Positions 44,904-54,041 of a DNA stretch of 64,000 nt are shown one piece after another. The notes beneath the pieces were generated by a model. It worked only from the letters and a program-made list of their open reading frames with translations. It was not told the DNA's origin and searched no databases. The first letter of the stretch is position 1. Each line of letters begins with the position of its first letter. Both the position numbers and the translations under genes were made by a program. The DNA comes from UBA4742 sp963785815. GTDB lineage: Bacteria; Actinomycetota; Acidimicrobiia; Acidimicrobiales; Acidimicrobilacustridaceae. The DNA is taken from contig CAWAWN010000002.1 of the NCBI GenBank assembly GCA_963785815.1, positions 1,488,001 to 1,552,000 on the forward strand, read 5' to 3'.

Positions 44904-44919
44904 CCGAACATCGGTTCTT
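44904..44919. promoter_or_regulatory. GAAC-N4-GTTC operator (site 2, weaker)
   Basis: CCGAACATCGGTTCTT; inner GAAC/GTTC arms perfect, flanks not. Five bp from site 3 in tandem. Confidence 0.55.
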
Positions 44920-44924
44920 CAGGA

Positions 44925-44940
44925 CTGAACTATGGTTCAG
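44925..44940. promoter_or_regulatory. TGAAC-N4-GTTCA operator (site 3)
   Basis: CTGAACTATGGTTCAG, perfect six-base arms, 41 bp upstream of the acyl-CoA ligase GTG. Confidence 0.72.
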
Positions 44941-44981
44941 GCGGTCGGCGGTGGTGTGGCGATGACGACGAGGGGACGATC

Positions 44982-46682
44982 GTGAACGACGCGGTGTGGA
45001 AGGTCGAGTCGCAGGACACCGTGGTCGACCTGATGGCCCGCCGGCTCGATGCCGATCCCGGCGGTCCTTACCTCGACGTGTGCGGCACGTCGCTCACCGC
45101 GGCCGAGGTGCACACCCGCGCCGCCAGCCTGGCCCGCGCCCTGGTCGAGCTGGGGGTGCGGCCCGGCGACCGGGTGGCCACCCTCATCGAGAACTCTCCC
45201 GAGGCCATGCTGTCGTGGTGGGGGGCGATCACCGCCGGCGCGGTGGCCGTCCCCATCAACACCGCTTACAAGGGCTCCTACCTGCGCCACCAGCTGGCTG
45301 ACTCCGGATCCAAGGTGCTGGTGGTGGCCGACGGGTTGGCCGACCGCGCCGCCCGGATCCTGGGCGACCTGCCTGACCTGACGCAGGTGGTGGTGGTCCC
45401 CGACGCCGACGAGTCCGACCCGGCCGGCCGGGACGCGGGCGGGGCCACGGCCGCCGGCGCCGGGCTGGCGGCGGTCACCGACGGCCTGGTTGGCCAGCAG
45501 GTCCACACCTGGGCCGAGGTGCTGTCCGCCGAGGCTTCCGCCCCCGACGTGCAGATCCGGCCGGGCGATCTGGCCACCTTCATCTACACCGGGGGCACCA
45601 CGGGACCGTCCAAGGGCTGCATGCTCAGCCACCACTACCACGGGGCCCTGGCCCGCCAGATCGGCATCTGCTGGAAGCGCACGGCCGACGACGTGGTGTG
45701 GACGCCGCTGCCGCTGTTCCACTTCAACGCCATCTCCACCGCGGTGGTCGGCGCCCTGGTGTGGGGCGGCCGGTCGGCCATCTACGGGCGCTTCTCGGTG
45801 TCCAACTTCTGGCCCGAGATGAACCGGGTGGGCGCCACCGTCACCTCGACCCTCGGGACCATGGCCTACCTGCTGGCCCACGACATCGACCGCCCCGAGA
45901 TGCCGCGCTCGGGTGCGGCCGAGGCCAACACCAGCCTGCGGCTGCTGGGGGCGGCGCCCATGCCCGTCGAGGTGGAGTCGGTCATCAAGGAGCGCTTCGG
46001 GCTCACCACCTTCAGCGGGGCCTACGGGGTGACCGAGGCCAGCCTGGTGTCGTGGCAGCCGCCGGGCGTCGACAACCGACCCAACGCCGCCGGGGTGATC
46101 AACGACGAGTACTTCGACGTGCGCATCTTCGACGACGACGACCACGAGCTGGATCGAGGCACCGACGGCGAGATCGTGCTGCGGCCCAAGCGGCCCCACG
46201 TCATGTTCGAGGGCTACTGGGGCAACCCCGAGGCCACCGTGGCCACCAGCCGCAACTGGTGGTACCACACCGGCGACATCGGTCGGGTCGACGCCGAGGG
46301 CTACCTCTACTTCGTCGACCGCAAGGCGGACTACCTGCGTCGGCGAGGCGAGAACATCTCCAGCTTCGAGGTGGAGCGCATCCTGATGGGGCACGGCCAG
46401 CTGGCCGACGTGGCCGTGCACGCGGTGGCCAGCGAGCTCACCGAGGACGACCTGAAGATCACCGCCACCATCGCCGAGGGCGAGGAGCTGACGGCCGACG
46501 AGCTGTTCCGCTGGTGCATCGACGAGCTGCCCTACTTCGTCCTGCCCCGCTACATCGAGTTCCGCCCCGAGCTGCCCCGCAGCCCGGTGGGTCGCGTGCT
46601 CAAGCGGGAGCTGCGCGACGAGGGCGTCACCGCCGACACCTGGGACGCCGAGACCTCCGGCATCACCTACGAGAAGCGCTGA
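44982..46682 (+). CDS. Acyl-CoA synthetase (AMP-forming)
   Basis: 566 aa ANL-superfamily ligase. P-loop YTGGTTGPSKGCMLSH (about 201-216), FSGAYGVTEASLVSW (A5 motif), YHTGDIGRVD and DRKADYLRRRGENISSFEVE (A8) and near-C-terminal RSPVGRVLKREL with the catalytic Lys. Activates a carboxylic acid to its CoA thioester; the substrate cannot be read from the sequence, but the clustered P450, thiolase and hydratases suggest a lipid or terpenoid acid. GTG start at 44982 with GAGGGGACG ahead. Confidence 0.92.
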   Translation: MNDAVWKVESQDTVVDLMARRLDADPGGPYLDVCGTSLTAAEVHTRAASLARALVELGVRPGDRVATLIENSPEAMLSWWGAITAGAVAVPINTAYKGSYLRHQLADSGSKVLVVADGLADRAARILGDLPDLTQVVVVPDADESDPAGRDAGGATAAGAGLAAVTDGLVGQQVHTWAEVLSAEASAPDVQIRPGDLATFIYTGGTTGPSKGCMLSHHYHGALARQIGICWKRTADDVVWTPLPLFHFNAISTAVVGALVWGGRSAIYGRFSVSNFWPEMNRVGATVTSTLGTMAYLLAHDIDRPEMPRSGAAEANTSLRLLGAAPMPVEVESVIKERFGLTTFSGAYGVTEASLVSWQPPGVDNRPNAAGVINDEYFDVRIFDDDDHELDRGTDGEIVLRPKRPHVMFEGYWGNPEATVATSRNWWYHTGDIGRVDAEGYLYFVDRKADYLRRRGENISSFEVERILMGHGQLADVAVHAVASELTEDDLKITATIAEGEELTADELFRWCIDELPYFVLPRYIEFRPELPRSPVGRVLKRELRDEGVTADTWDAETSGITYEKR

Positions 46683-46724
46683 ACCGGCGGGCCGGCGGGC
46701 CGCGGGCCCGCGTAGGGTCGGGAC

Positions 46725-47498
46725 ATGTCCGACCGACCGCTCGAGTACCTGGCCGCCAACACGGCCTGGTGGGAGGGCCGCCGCGACGAGCAGGCCGTGT
46801 TCGCGCGGCGCGTCTGGGCCGACGAGCCGCAGTGGGGCGTCTTCGCCATCCCCGACGCCGAGGTGGGCGTGCTGCCGGCCGACGTGGCCGGCCTGGACAC
46901 ACTCGAGCTGGGCTGCGGCACGGGCTACGTGTCGGCCTGGCTGGCCCGGCGGGGTGCCCGTCCGGTGGCCGTCGACCCCACGCCCAGCCAGCTGGCCATC
47001 GCCGCCGCCTGCCAGGCCGAGTTCGGCGTTTCGTTCCCCCTCGTCCGCGCCGCCGGTGAGGCGGTGCCGCTGGCGGGCGCCTCGTTCGACCTGGTCATCA
47101 GCGAGTACGGGGCGGCCATCTGGGCCGATCCCCACCGGTGGATCCCCGAGGCCGCCCGTCTGCTGCGCCCGGGTGGGCAGCTGATCTTCCTGGGCAACAG
47201 CGTCCTGGTCATGTTGTGCGTCCCGGACGTCGACGGCGAGCCGGCGGGCACGCAGCTGCGCCGCCCCCAGTTCGGCATGCACCGGTTCGAGTGGCCCGAC
47301 GACCCGACCGTCGAGTTCCACCTGAGCCACGGCAACATGATCCGCCTGCTGCGGGCGAACGGGTTCGAGATCGAGGACCTGATCGAGCTGCAGCCCTCGG
47401 CCGAGGCGGTCGACTCACCTGTGTACGGCTTCGTCACCGTGGAGTGGGCGCGCCGGTGGCCGGCCGAAGAGGCATGGGTGGCGCGCAAGCGCGCCTGA
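46725..47498 (+). CDS. Class I SAM-dependent methyltransferase
   Basis: 257 aa. Motif I is DTLELGCGTGYVSAWLARRG (about 58-77), then VAVDPTPSQL and the ISEYGAAIWADPHRWI and LLRPGGQLIFLGN segments. A Trp-rich N-terminus (ANTAWWEGRRDEQAVFARRVWAD) is shared with mycobacterial relatives. Substrate unknown. 42 bp downstream of the acyl-CoA ligase on the same strand, likely co-transcribed. Confidence 0.87.
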   Translation: MSDRPLEYLAANTAWWEGRRDEQAVFARRVWADEPQWGVFAIPDAEVGVLPADVAGLDTLELGCGTGYVSAWLARRGARPVAVDPTPSQLAIAAACQAEFGVSFPLVRAAGEAVPLAGASFDLVISEYGAAIWADPHRWIPEAARLLRPGGQLIFLGNSVLVMLCVPDVDGEPAGTQLRRPQFGMHRFEWPDDPTVEFHLSHGNMIRLLRANGFEIEDLIELQPSAEAVDSPVYGFVTVEWARRWPAEEAWVARKRA

Positions 47499-47963
47499 TC
47501 AGCCCGCGCTGACCTCTTGGGTGGCGCGGGCAGCCAGGCCCTCGGCCACCTGGGCCACGAACCGGCCCAGCGCGTACTGGAAGAACGGGCCGCTGCCGGG
47601 CATCCGCCCGCCCGAGAACGTCGAGTGCCAGCGGATGGACGTGCCGCCCGCGGCGGTGGGGGTCAGGTCGACGTCGGCCCGGTAGTCGCGGATGGGCAGC
47701 CCGGACACCAGCACGTAGCTGAAGCGCCGGTCGGCCACCAGCTCCACGATCTGCTCGTGGCTCACGCTCTCGCCGATGGGTCGAGGGGTGCGGAAGATGC
47801 GCACCGCGCCCAGGCCCTCGGGTTCGTCCGCCGCCGGTCGCTCGAGCTCGAACGAGCCGATGGGTGACCAGGTCGGCCAGCTGGCCCCGTCGCGCAGCAG
47901 GGCATAGACGGTCGCCGGGGGAGCCGAGGTTGTGACGGTGACGTCGATCTCGTGTCGAGCCAT
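47499..47963 (-). CDS. SRPBCC-family (START-like) protein
   Basis: 154 aa helix-grip fold: VTVTTSAPPATVYALLRDGASWPTWSPIGSFELERP, the usual polyketide cyclase/dehydrase N-terminus, and TSIRWHSTFSG, FFQYALGRFVAQVAEGLAAR at the end. Binds hydrophobic ligands; no catalytic assignment possible. ATG at 47963 is favoured over the far upstream in-frame start, which would add a Pro/Ser-rich leader. Convergent with the methyltransferase. Confidence 0.83.
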   Translation of the reverse strand: MARHEIDVTVTTSAPPATVYALLRDGASWPTWSPIGSFELERPAADEPEGLGAVRIFRTPRPIGESVSHEQIVELVADRRFSYVLVSGLPIRDYRADVDLTPTAAGGTSIRWHSTFSGGRMPGSGPFFQYALGRFVAQVAEGLAARATQEVSAG

Positions 47964-48177
47964 GACCGATCCAGAAGCGGTGGTGGACGGGTGAACGGGT
48001 GACGACCGGGGTGCCAGCCGGCTCGCCGGCGCGGTCGTTGCCACCATGGTGCCGGCCGAAGCGCGCTCGGGGCGAACCGACGGTCCACCCGCCCGCTCGT
48101 CGGTGGACAGGGGCGGGCCGCGTCGTGGGGGGAGATCGAGGCTGCGCCGACCCGCGGACCAGTAGGGTCGGTGGCCG

Positions 48178-48981
48178 ATGACGGTGCTGCGGGTGGATCG
48201 TTCTCACGACGGCGTGGCCGTGGTGACCCTCGATCGGCCCGAGGCGCGCAACGCCATGGACGCCGAGCTGATCGCCGCGCTGCACGACACGTTCGATGAC
48301 CTCCACCGGGACCGGTCCTGTCGGGTGGTGGTGCTCACCGGCGCGGGGGCGGGCTTCTGCGCTGGGCTCGACCTGAAGGCCGGTGCCACCCCACCCGAAG
48401 CCGAGGGCCTCGGTCGGGCCCAGGCCGGGCTGGCCACCCAGCAGTCGATCGCCAACCTGGTGCCCCGCATGCGATCGATGCGCCCGGTGGTGATCGCCGC
48501 GGTCAACGGCGCCGCCTCCGGGGGCGGCCTGGCCCTGGCCCTGGCCAGCGACATCCGGGTGGCGGCCGCCTCGGCCCGGTTCAACGTGGCCTTCGTGCGG
48601 GTCGGCCTGTCGGGTTGCGACATCGGTGTCTCCTGGTTGCTGCCCCGGCTCATCGGCGCGTCGCGGGCCTACGAGCTGATGCTCACCGGCCGCTTCGTGG
48701 ACGCGGCCGAGGCCGAGCGGATCGGTCTGGTCACCCGGGTGGTGCCCGACGGCGAGGTGGTGGCGGCCGCCCTGGACCACGCCCAGCTCATCCTGGCCAA
48801 CAGCCCGTTCGGGGTGCAGATGACCAAGGAGGTCATGTGGAGCCAGCTCGAGGTGGGCAGCCTCACCGCCGGCATCGACCTCGAGAACCGCACGCAGCTG
48901 CTGGCGGCCACCACCGACGATCTGGGCGAGGCCATGGCCGCCTTCGCCGAGAAGCGCCCCCCGAGGTTCAGCGACCGTTGA
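48178..48981 (+). CDS. Enoyl-CoA hydratase (EchA-like)
   Basis: 267 aa crotonase. RPEARNAMDAELI, GAGAGFCAGLDLKAG (oxyanion hole), AVNGAASGGGLALALASDIRVAA, and VRVGLSGCDIGVSWLLPRLIG, the GCD/S-x-G context of mycobacterial EchA-type hydratases. C-terminal FAEKRPPRF tail. Alone on its strand upstream of the DUF4870 gene. Confidence 0.92.
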   Translation: MTVLRVDRSHDGVAVVTLDRPEARNAMDAELIAALHDTFDDLHRDRSCRVVVLTGAGAGFCAGLDLKAGATPPEAEGLGRAQAGLATQQSIANLVPRMRSMRPVVIAAVNGAASGGGLALALASDIRVAAASARFNVAFVRVGLSGCDIGVSWLLPRLIGASRAYELMLTGRFVDAAEAERIGLVTRVVPDGEVVAAALDHAQLILANSPFGVQMTKEVMWSQLEVGSLTAGIDLENRTQLLAATTDDLGEAMAAFAEKRPPRFSDR

Positions 48982-49009
48982 CCGAGCGGGCGGGGGAGCG
49001 AGGGGGACG

Positions 49010-49564
49010 ATGAGCGAACCGCAGGCGGCGGCCGCGCCGGGCTGGTACGCCGATCAGGCGGGCGCCATCCGGTGGTGGGACGGCCAGGCCTGGGGGCCGT
49101 TGGCGCCGCCGCCCGGACCGCCGCCGCCACCCGCGCCCAACAAGGCGGTGGCCGTCCTGGCCCACCTGGGCCCGATCGTTGGTGGCTTCATCCTGCCCCT
49201 GGTGCTCTACCTGGTGACCGACGAGCGCGATCGCTACACCCGTCACCACGCCTCGGAGGGGCTGAACTTCTGCCTGACCCTGCTCATCCTCCAGGTGGGC
49301 GGATTCGCCCTGTTCTTCGTGGCCATCTTCGCCGGCGCGGCCGCCTCGAGCGCGTCCGGGTCGGGTGCGGGTGCGGGGCTCGGCTTCGGCCTGGGCTTCT
49401 TCGCCGTGTGGGGGGTGCTGATGCTGGTCTTCGTCGGCGCCTGGGTGTTCGCCATCATCGGCGCCGTCCAGGCCTCCAAGGGCGTGTGGTACCGCTACCC
49501 GATCTGCGTGCGCTTCGTGAAGGGCGCGGCGCCGGCCGGCACGCCGCCGCTGGTGGGGTTCTAG
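49010..49564 (+). CDS. DUF2510-DUF4870 membrane protein
   Basis: 184 aa. N-terminal DUF2510 motif APGWYADQAGAIRWWDGQAWG, a Pro linker, then DUF4870: LAHLGPIVGGFILPLVLYLV, RHHASEGLNFCLTLLIL and four hydrophobic segments to VWYRYPICVRFV. Function unknown; such proteins are small actinobacterial membrane proteins. The ATG follows GGGGGAGCGAGGGGGACG. Confidence 0.85.
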   Translation: MSEPQAAAAPGWYADQAGAIRWWDGQAWGPLAPPPGPPPPPAPNKAVAVLAHLGPIVGGFILPLVLYLVTDERDRYTRHHASEGLNFCLTLLILQVGGFALFFVAIFAGAAASSASGSGAGAGLGFGLGFFAVWGVLMLVFVGAWVFAIIGAVQASKGVWYRYPICVRFVKGAAPAGTPPLVGF

Positions 49565-49631
49565 CGGGTCGAGCGGTGCCGCCCGGGTTCGCGGTGGGCG
49601 GGCGACCACCCCGGCGATAGCCTGCGCGGCC

Positions 49632-51592
49632 ATGTCTCTCGAAGCCCGGATCGGGCCGGCCGACGACGCCATCCGCCCCCAGGACGACCTGTTCGGCCAC
49701 GTGAACGGCGCGTGGCTCGACGCCACCGAGATCCCCGCGGACCTGTCCCGCACCGGTGGGTTCATCGACCTGTCGCTCGAGGCCGAAGCCACCGTGGGTG
49801 AGATCCTGCGCGAGGCGAGCGAGGACCCGGCCCCGCCCGGGACGGAACGCCAGCAGATCGGTGACCTGTTCGCCAGCTTCATGGACGAGGCCGCGGCCGA
49901 GGCCCGGGGCGCGTCCCCTTGGCCGACGACCTGGCCGCCATCGACGCGCTGGCCGACGTCGACCAGCTGGTCGCCCTGCTCGGGTGCCTGTCGCGCCAGG
50001 GCGTGGCCGGCGGCGCGGTCGAGAGCTACGTCAACACCGACGACCGCCACGCCGAGCAGTACATCGTCAACATCGTCCAGTCCGGGCTGGGCCTGCCCGA
50101 CGAGTCGTACTACCGCGAGGACACCTTCGCCGACATCCGCACCGCCTACGTGGCCCACGTGGCCGCCATGCTCGGGCTCCTGGGGTGGGACGAGGGGGCG
50201 GCGTCCGACGGCGCCGACCGGCTCATGGCCCTCGAGACCCGGCTGGCCGCCGGGCACTGGGATCGGGTGGCCAACCGCGACGTGATCGCCACCTACAACC
50301 GCATGAGCTTCGACGAGCTGCGGGCATCGGCGCCGGCGTTCGCCTGGAGCGGGTGGATCGATGGCCTGGGCGCCAGCGAGGCGGCCTTCGCCGAGGTGCT
50401 GGTCCGCCAACCCAGCTACCTGGAGGCGCTGTCGGCCGCACTGGTCGAGGTGCCGCTGGACGACTGGAAGGTCTGGCTGACCTTCCACCTGGTCCACGGC
50501 GCCGCGCCCTACCTGAGCAGCCCGTTCGTCGAGCAGAACTTCGACTTCTACTCGCGCACCCTCAGCGGGGCCCAGGAGATGCGCGACCGCTGGAAGCGAG
50601 GGGCGTCGTTGTGCGACGGCGCCCTGGGCGAGGCGGTCGGGCGCCTGTACGTCGAGCGGGAGTTCCCGCCCGAGGCCAAGGCCCAGATGGACGAACTGGT
50701 GGCCAACCTGGTCGAGGCCTACCGCATCAGCATCGGCCGGCTCGACTGGATGGGCGAGGACACCCGGGCGCGGGCGCTGGCCAAGCTCGGCCAGTTCCGA
50801 GCCAAGATCGGCTACCCGGTGCGCTGGCGCGACTACTCGGCCCTGGAGATCGATCGTGACGACCTGTTGGGCAACGTCCGGCGGGCCGCGGCCTTCGAGA
50901 CCGACCGACAGCTGGCCAAGCTGGGCGGTCCGGTCGATCACGACGAGTGGCTGATGACCCCGCAGACGGTCAACGCCTACTACAACCCGGGCGTCAACGA
51001 GATCTGCTTCCCGGCGGCCATCCTGCGACCGCCGTTCTTCGAGGCCGACGCCGACCCCGCCCTCAACTACGGCGGCATCGGCGCGGTGATCGGCCACGAG
51101 ATCGGTCACGGCTTCGACGACCAGGGCTCGCAATACGACGGCACCGGCAACCTGGTCGACTGGTGGACCGATGACGATCGGGCCAGCTTCGCCGAGCGCA
51201 CGGAGAAGCTCGTCGCCCAGTACGACGGCTTCGAGCCTCGCGACGTGCCCGGCCACCACGTCAACGGGGCGCTCACCGTGGGCGAGAACATCGGCGACCT
51301 GGGTGGGCTGACCATCGCCCTGCTGGCCTACGAGCTCAGCCTGCACGGCGCCGACGCCCCCGAGGTCGACGGGCTCACCGGCGCGCAACGGGTGTTCTAC
51401 AACTGGGCCCTCATCTGGCGGATCAAGACGAGACCCGAGCTCGCCCTGCAGTTCCTGGCGGTCGACCCCCACTCGCCGGCCGAGTTCCGGGCCAACATCG
51501 TGCGCAACCTGGACGAGTTCCACGAGGCGTTCGACACCACGCCCGCCGACGCCCTGTGGCTCGACCCGCAGGACCGGGTGCGCATCTGGTGA
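49632..51592 (+). pseudogene. M13-family zinc metallopeptidase, one frameshift
   Basis: The first 95 codons from ATG 49632 (DDLFGHVNGAWLDATEIPAD, LFASFMDEAAAEARG) match the neprilysin/PepO N-terminus. The rest (from about 49919) is in another frame: NAYYNPGVNEICFPAAIL, the zinc motif IGHEIGHGFDDQGSQYD and ENIGDLGGL with the third ligand. Adding one C to the four-C run at 49915-49918 gives GASPLADDLAAIDAL and a normal 653-aa enzyme. Cytoplasmic or wall-associated oligopeptidase; no signal peptide. Confidence 0.88.
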
Positions 51593-51625
51593 GGGAGCGA
51601 TCAGCCGCCGGGTCGTCCGGAGCGG

Positions 51626-52189
51626 TCAGCGCTCAGGGTCGGGGTCGGCGGCCGGCGCGGGTGGTCCTGGATCGGCCCAGTGCGGGTCGTCGGGATGCGG
51701 AGGCTGATAGGGACGGCCGAGCGCCGTGGTGAGCTGGTCGAGGCCGTCCGGCGCGGCACGCAGCTGCGCGGGCTGAAGGGCGTTGATCCGGTCGAGATCG
51801 GCGGTGGCGAGGACCTTCATGCCGGTCGCCCGGCGATCGAGTCGCCCGGGCACGGCTGACACGAGGCCCGCCCCGGACACGAAGTCGGGATGTCGCTGGC
51901 GTCGCAGGGCCACCAGTTCGTCGGTGGCGCTGATCCAGGAGAGCTCGAACGTCGCGCCCGGGTCCAGGCTGCTGTTCCAGCCGTCACCCAGGTCGACCTC
52001 GGTGTCGCGGTCGGGTCGTCCTCGGTAGAACGCTCCGATCGAGCTCCAGGTCTCGTCGATCGGGACCGGGTCGATGTTCCGCGGTGTGTACCTGACCGCC
52101 AGCCAGCCCCCCACGGCCACGGCCACGAGCACCAGGAGCAGGCCGACCGTCGCGAGCATCGGCCGCCATGATGCGCGACGAGGGCGCAC
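51626..52189 (-). CDS. Membrane-anchored protein of unknown function
   Basis: 187 aa. A single N-terminal anchor (MLATVGLLLVLVAVAVGGWLA), then a short extracytoplasmic domain with DETWSSIGAFYRG, GATFELSWISATDELVALRRQR and a Pro/Asp-rich tail. No family recognised. GTG start at 52189. Followed upstream by the cupin gene on the same strand. Confidence 0.6.
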   Translation of the reverse strand: MRPRRASWRPMLATVGLLLVLVAVAVGGWLAVRYTPRNIDPVPIDETWSSIGAFYRGRPDRDTEVDLGDGWNSSLDPGATFELSWISATDELVALRRQRHPDFVSGAGLVSAVPGRLDRRATGMKVLATADLDRINALQPAQLRAAPDGLDQLTTALGRPYQPPHPDDPHWADPGPPAPAADPDPER

Positions 52190-52210
52190 GCCGCAACGTC
52201 GTCCCTGCCT

Positions 52211-52606
52211 TCAGTCGGGGCGCAGGGCGCGGTGGTCGGTCGGCTGGGGCGTGACGCTCAGCAGCCTGACCCCCTCGGGAGTCTCGAATCGATGCCACGT
52301 GCCCTGCGGCACGAGGACCAGCTCACCCGTTCGGAGCCCGGCCGACAACTCCTCGCCGTCGCTGAGGAAGATGATCGTCGTGGTCCCTTCCAGGACCAGG
52401 ACGATCTCGTCACCCGCGACGTGGCGCTCCCACTCGCTCGTGCCCGCCCAATGTCCGACGAAGACCCCGCCCTCTCGATAGTTGAACAGCCTCTCGAACG
52501 CGCCCTCTGCCTCGTCCGGTGTGGTCGTCGGGGTTCGGTCGGCCAGGAACGTCAGCCCGGCCAGAGCTTCGTCGATCCGGATGGGCCGCGGTCCGCTCGG
52601 TGGCAT
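52211..52606 (-). CDS. Cupin-domain protein
   Basis: 131 aa single-domain cupin. FVGHWAGTSEWERHVAGDEIVLVLEGTTTIIF carries the first cupin motif and GELVLVPQGTWHRFETPEG the second. The second His (GTWHRF) is present; the first-motif His pair is partly replaced (only ERHVAGDE), so metal binding is uncertain. Function unknown. Confidence 0.82.
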   Translation of the reverse strand: MPPSGPRPIRIDEALAGLTFLADRTPTTTPDEAEGAFERLFNYREGGVFVGHWAGTSEWERHVAGDEIVLVLEGTTTIIFLSDGEELSAGLRTGELVLVPQGTWHRFETPEGVRLLSVTPQPTDHRALRPD

Positions 52607-52683
52607 CGAGCCAACCCTAGGGCCGTGGCCCCTCGTGGGCGCCCCCGTTGGTTCGAGGTTGTGTCGGTGGGCGACCCGGTCGG

Positions 52684-53964
52684 TCAGGCGGTGGCGGCCT
52701 TGGCCAGCTTGCCCAGGTCGGCGCCCTTGCGGCGCTCGTAGCGGCCCTGGTCGAACGAGTGGGTGGACACGTCGTGGCCGGCGGCCTCGGCCCGCAGTGC
52801 CGCCACCGTCGACTGCTCACGGGGACGCACCGCGAACGGGTCGTAGGAGTACCAGCGCATGGCGTTCTCGTAGCTGATCTTGTTCAGGTCCGCGTCGGAC
52901 ACGTCGGCCGCCACCCGGGCCAGCTCCTCGGGAGCCTCGGGCCACGACGAGTCGGAGTGGGGGTAGTCGCACTCCCAGGCGATGTTGTCGATGCCGATGT
53001 CGTCGCGCAGCTTGATGCCGATGGGATCGGCGATGAAGCAGGTCAGGAAGTGGTCGCGGAAGACCTCGCTGGGCATCTGGTCGCCGAACTCCTGGCCGGT
53101 CCACAGGTGGTGCATGTCGTAGGTGCGGTCGAGCCGGTCGAGGAAGTAGGGGATCCAGCCGGTGCCGCCCTCGGACAGGGCGATGCGCAGGCCGGGGAAG
53201 TCCTTGATCACCCGCGACCAGAGCAGGTCGGCGGCCGCCGCGCAGATGTTCATGGGCTGCAGCGTGATCATCACGTCGATGGGCGCGTCGGGGGCGGTGA
53301 CGGCCAGCTGCCCCGACGACCCCAGGTGGATGGACAGCACCGTGTCGGTGTCGCACAGCGCCCGCCACAGCGGATCCCAGTAGGGGTCGTGGAAGCTGGG
53401 GTAGCCGAGGGTGTTGGGGTTCTCGGTGAAGGTCAGCGAGTGCACGCCCTTGGCCGACAGGCGGCGCACCTCCTCGGCGCACAGCTCGGCGTCCCACAGC
53501 ACGGGCAGGCCCATGGGGATGAACCGGCCGGGGTAGGCGCCGCACCACTCGTCCACGTGCCAGTCGTTGTAGGCCCGCAGCACGGCCAGGGCGAGGTCCT
53601 TGTCGTCGGCCGCGGCGAACAGCCGGCCGCTGAAGCCGGGGAACGACGGGAAGCACATCGAACCCAGCACGCCGCCGGCGTCCATGTCCTTGATGCGCTC
53701 GTGGATGTCGAAGCAGCCCGGGCGCATCTCCTCGAACGAGGTGGGCTCGATGCCGTACTCCTCGCGGGGGCGACCGGCGACGGCGTTGAGGCCGATGTTG
53801 GGGATGGTGGCGCCGTTGAACTTCCACACGTCGTCGCCGTTGGACGTGCGCACCACCTTCGGGGCCCGGTCGGCGTACGCCGCGGGGATGTGCCCCTCGA
53901 ACAGGTCAGGCGGCTCGACCAGGTGGTCGTCCACGCTCACGAGGATGAGGTCGGCTGCGTCCAT
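52684..53964 (-). CDS. Amidohydrolase (ACMSD-like metal-dependent hydrolase)
   Basis: 426 aa. VSVDDHLVEPPDLFEGH (about 9-25; D-x-H-like metal start), GFSGRLFAAA, LSIHLGSSG, WECDYPHSDSSWPEAPEEL (second metal Asp/His). Close in pattern to amidohydrolases clustered with acyl-CoA genes in actinobacteria. GGGGGG precedes the ATG at 53964. It is divergent from the binding-protein gene over an operator palindrome. Confidence 0.9.
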   Translation of the reverse strand: MDAADLILVSVDDHLVEPPDLFEGHIPAAYADRAPKVVRTSNGDDVWKFNGATIPNIGLNAVAGRPREEYGIEPTSFEEMRPGCFDIHERIKDMDAGGVLGSMCFPSFPGFSGRLFAAADDKDLALAVLRAYNDWHVDEWCGAYPGRFIPMGLPVLWDAELCAEEVRRLSAKGVHSLTFTENPNTLGYPSFHDPYWDPLWRALCDTDTVLSIHLGSSGQLAVTAPDAPIDVMITLQPMNICAAAADLLWSRVIKDFPGLRIALSEGGTGWIPYFLDRLDRTYDMHHLWTGQEFGDQMPSEVFRDHFLTCFIADPIGIKLRDDIGIDNIAWECDYPHSDSSWPEAPEELARVAADVSDADLNKISYENAMRWYSYDPFAVRPREQSTVAALRAEAAGHDVSTHSFDQGRYERRKGADLGKLAKAATA

Positions 53965-53994
53965 GGTGACCCCCCAGGGGTGCTCGATGACCAA

Positions 53995-54010
53995 GTGAAC
54001 TATAGTTCGG
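53995..54010. promoter_or_regulatory. TGAAC-N4-GTTC operator (site 4)
   Basis: GTGAACTATAGTTCGG with a TATA centre, between the amidohydrolase (minus, 53964) and binding-protein (plus, 54042) starts. The core GAACTATAGTTC is a perfect palindrome. Confidence 0.7.
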
Positions 54011-54041
54011 AAACTTGAACTGAGCTTAGGGGGACCCTCGC

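Noticed and set aside
48968..51523. An 851-codon minus-strand open frame
   Set aside because: Shadow of DUF4870 and M13 peptidase genes; no recognisable domain.
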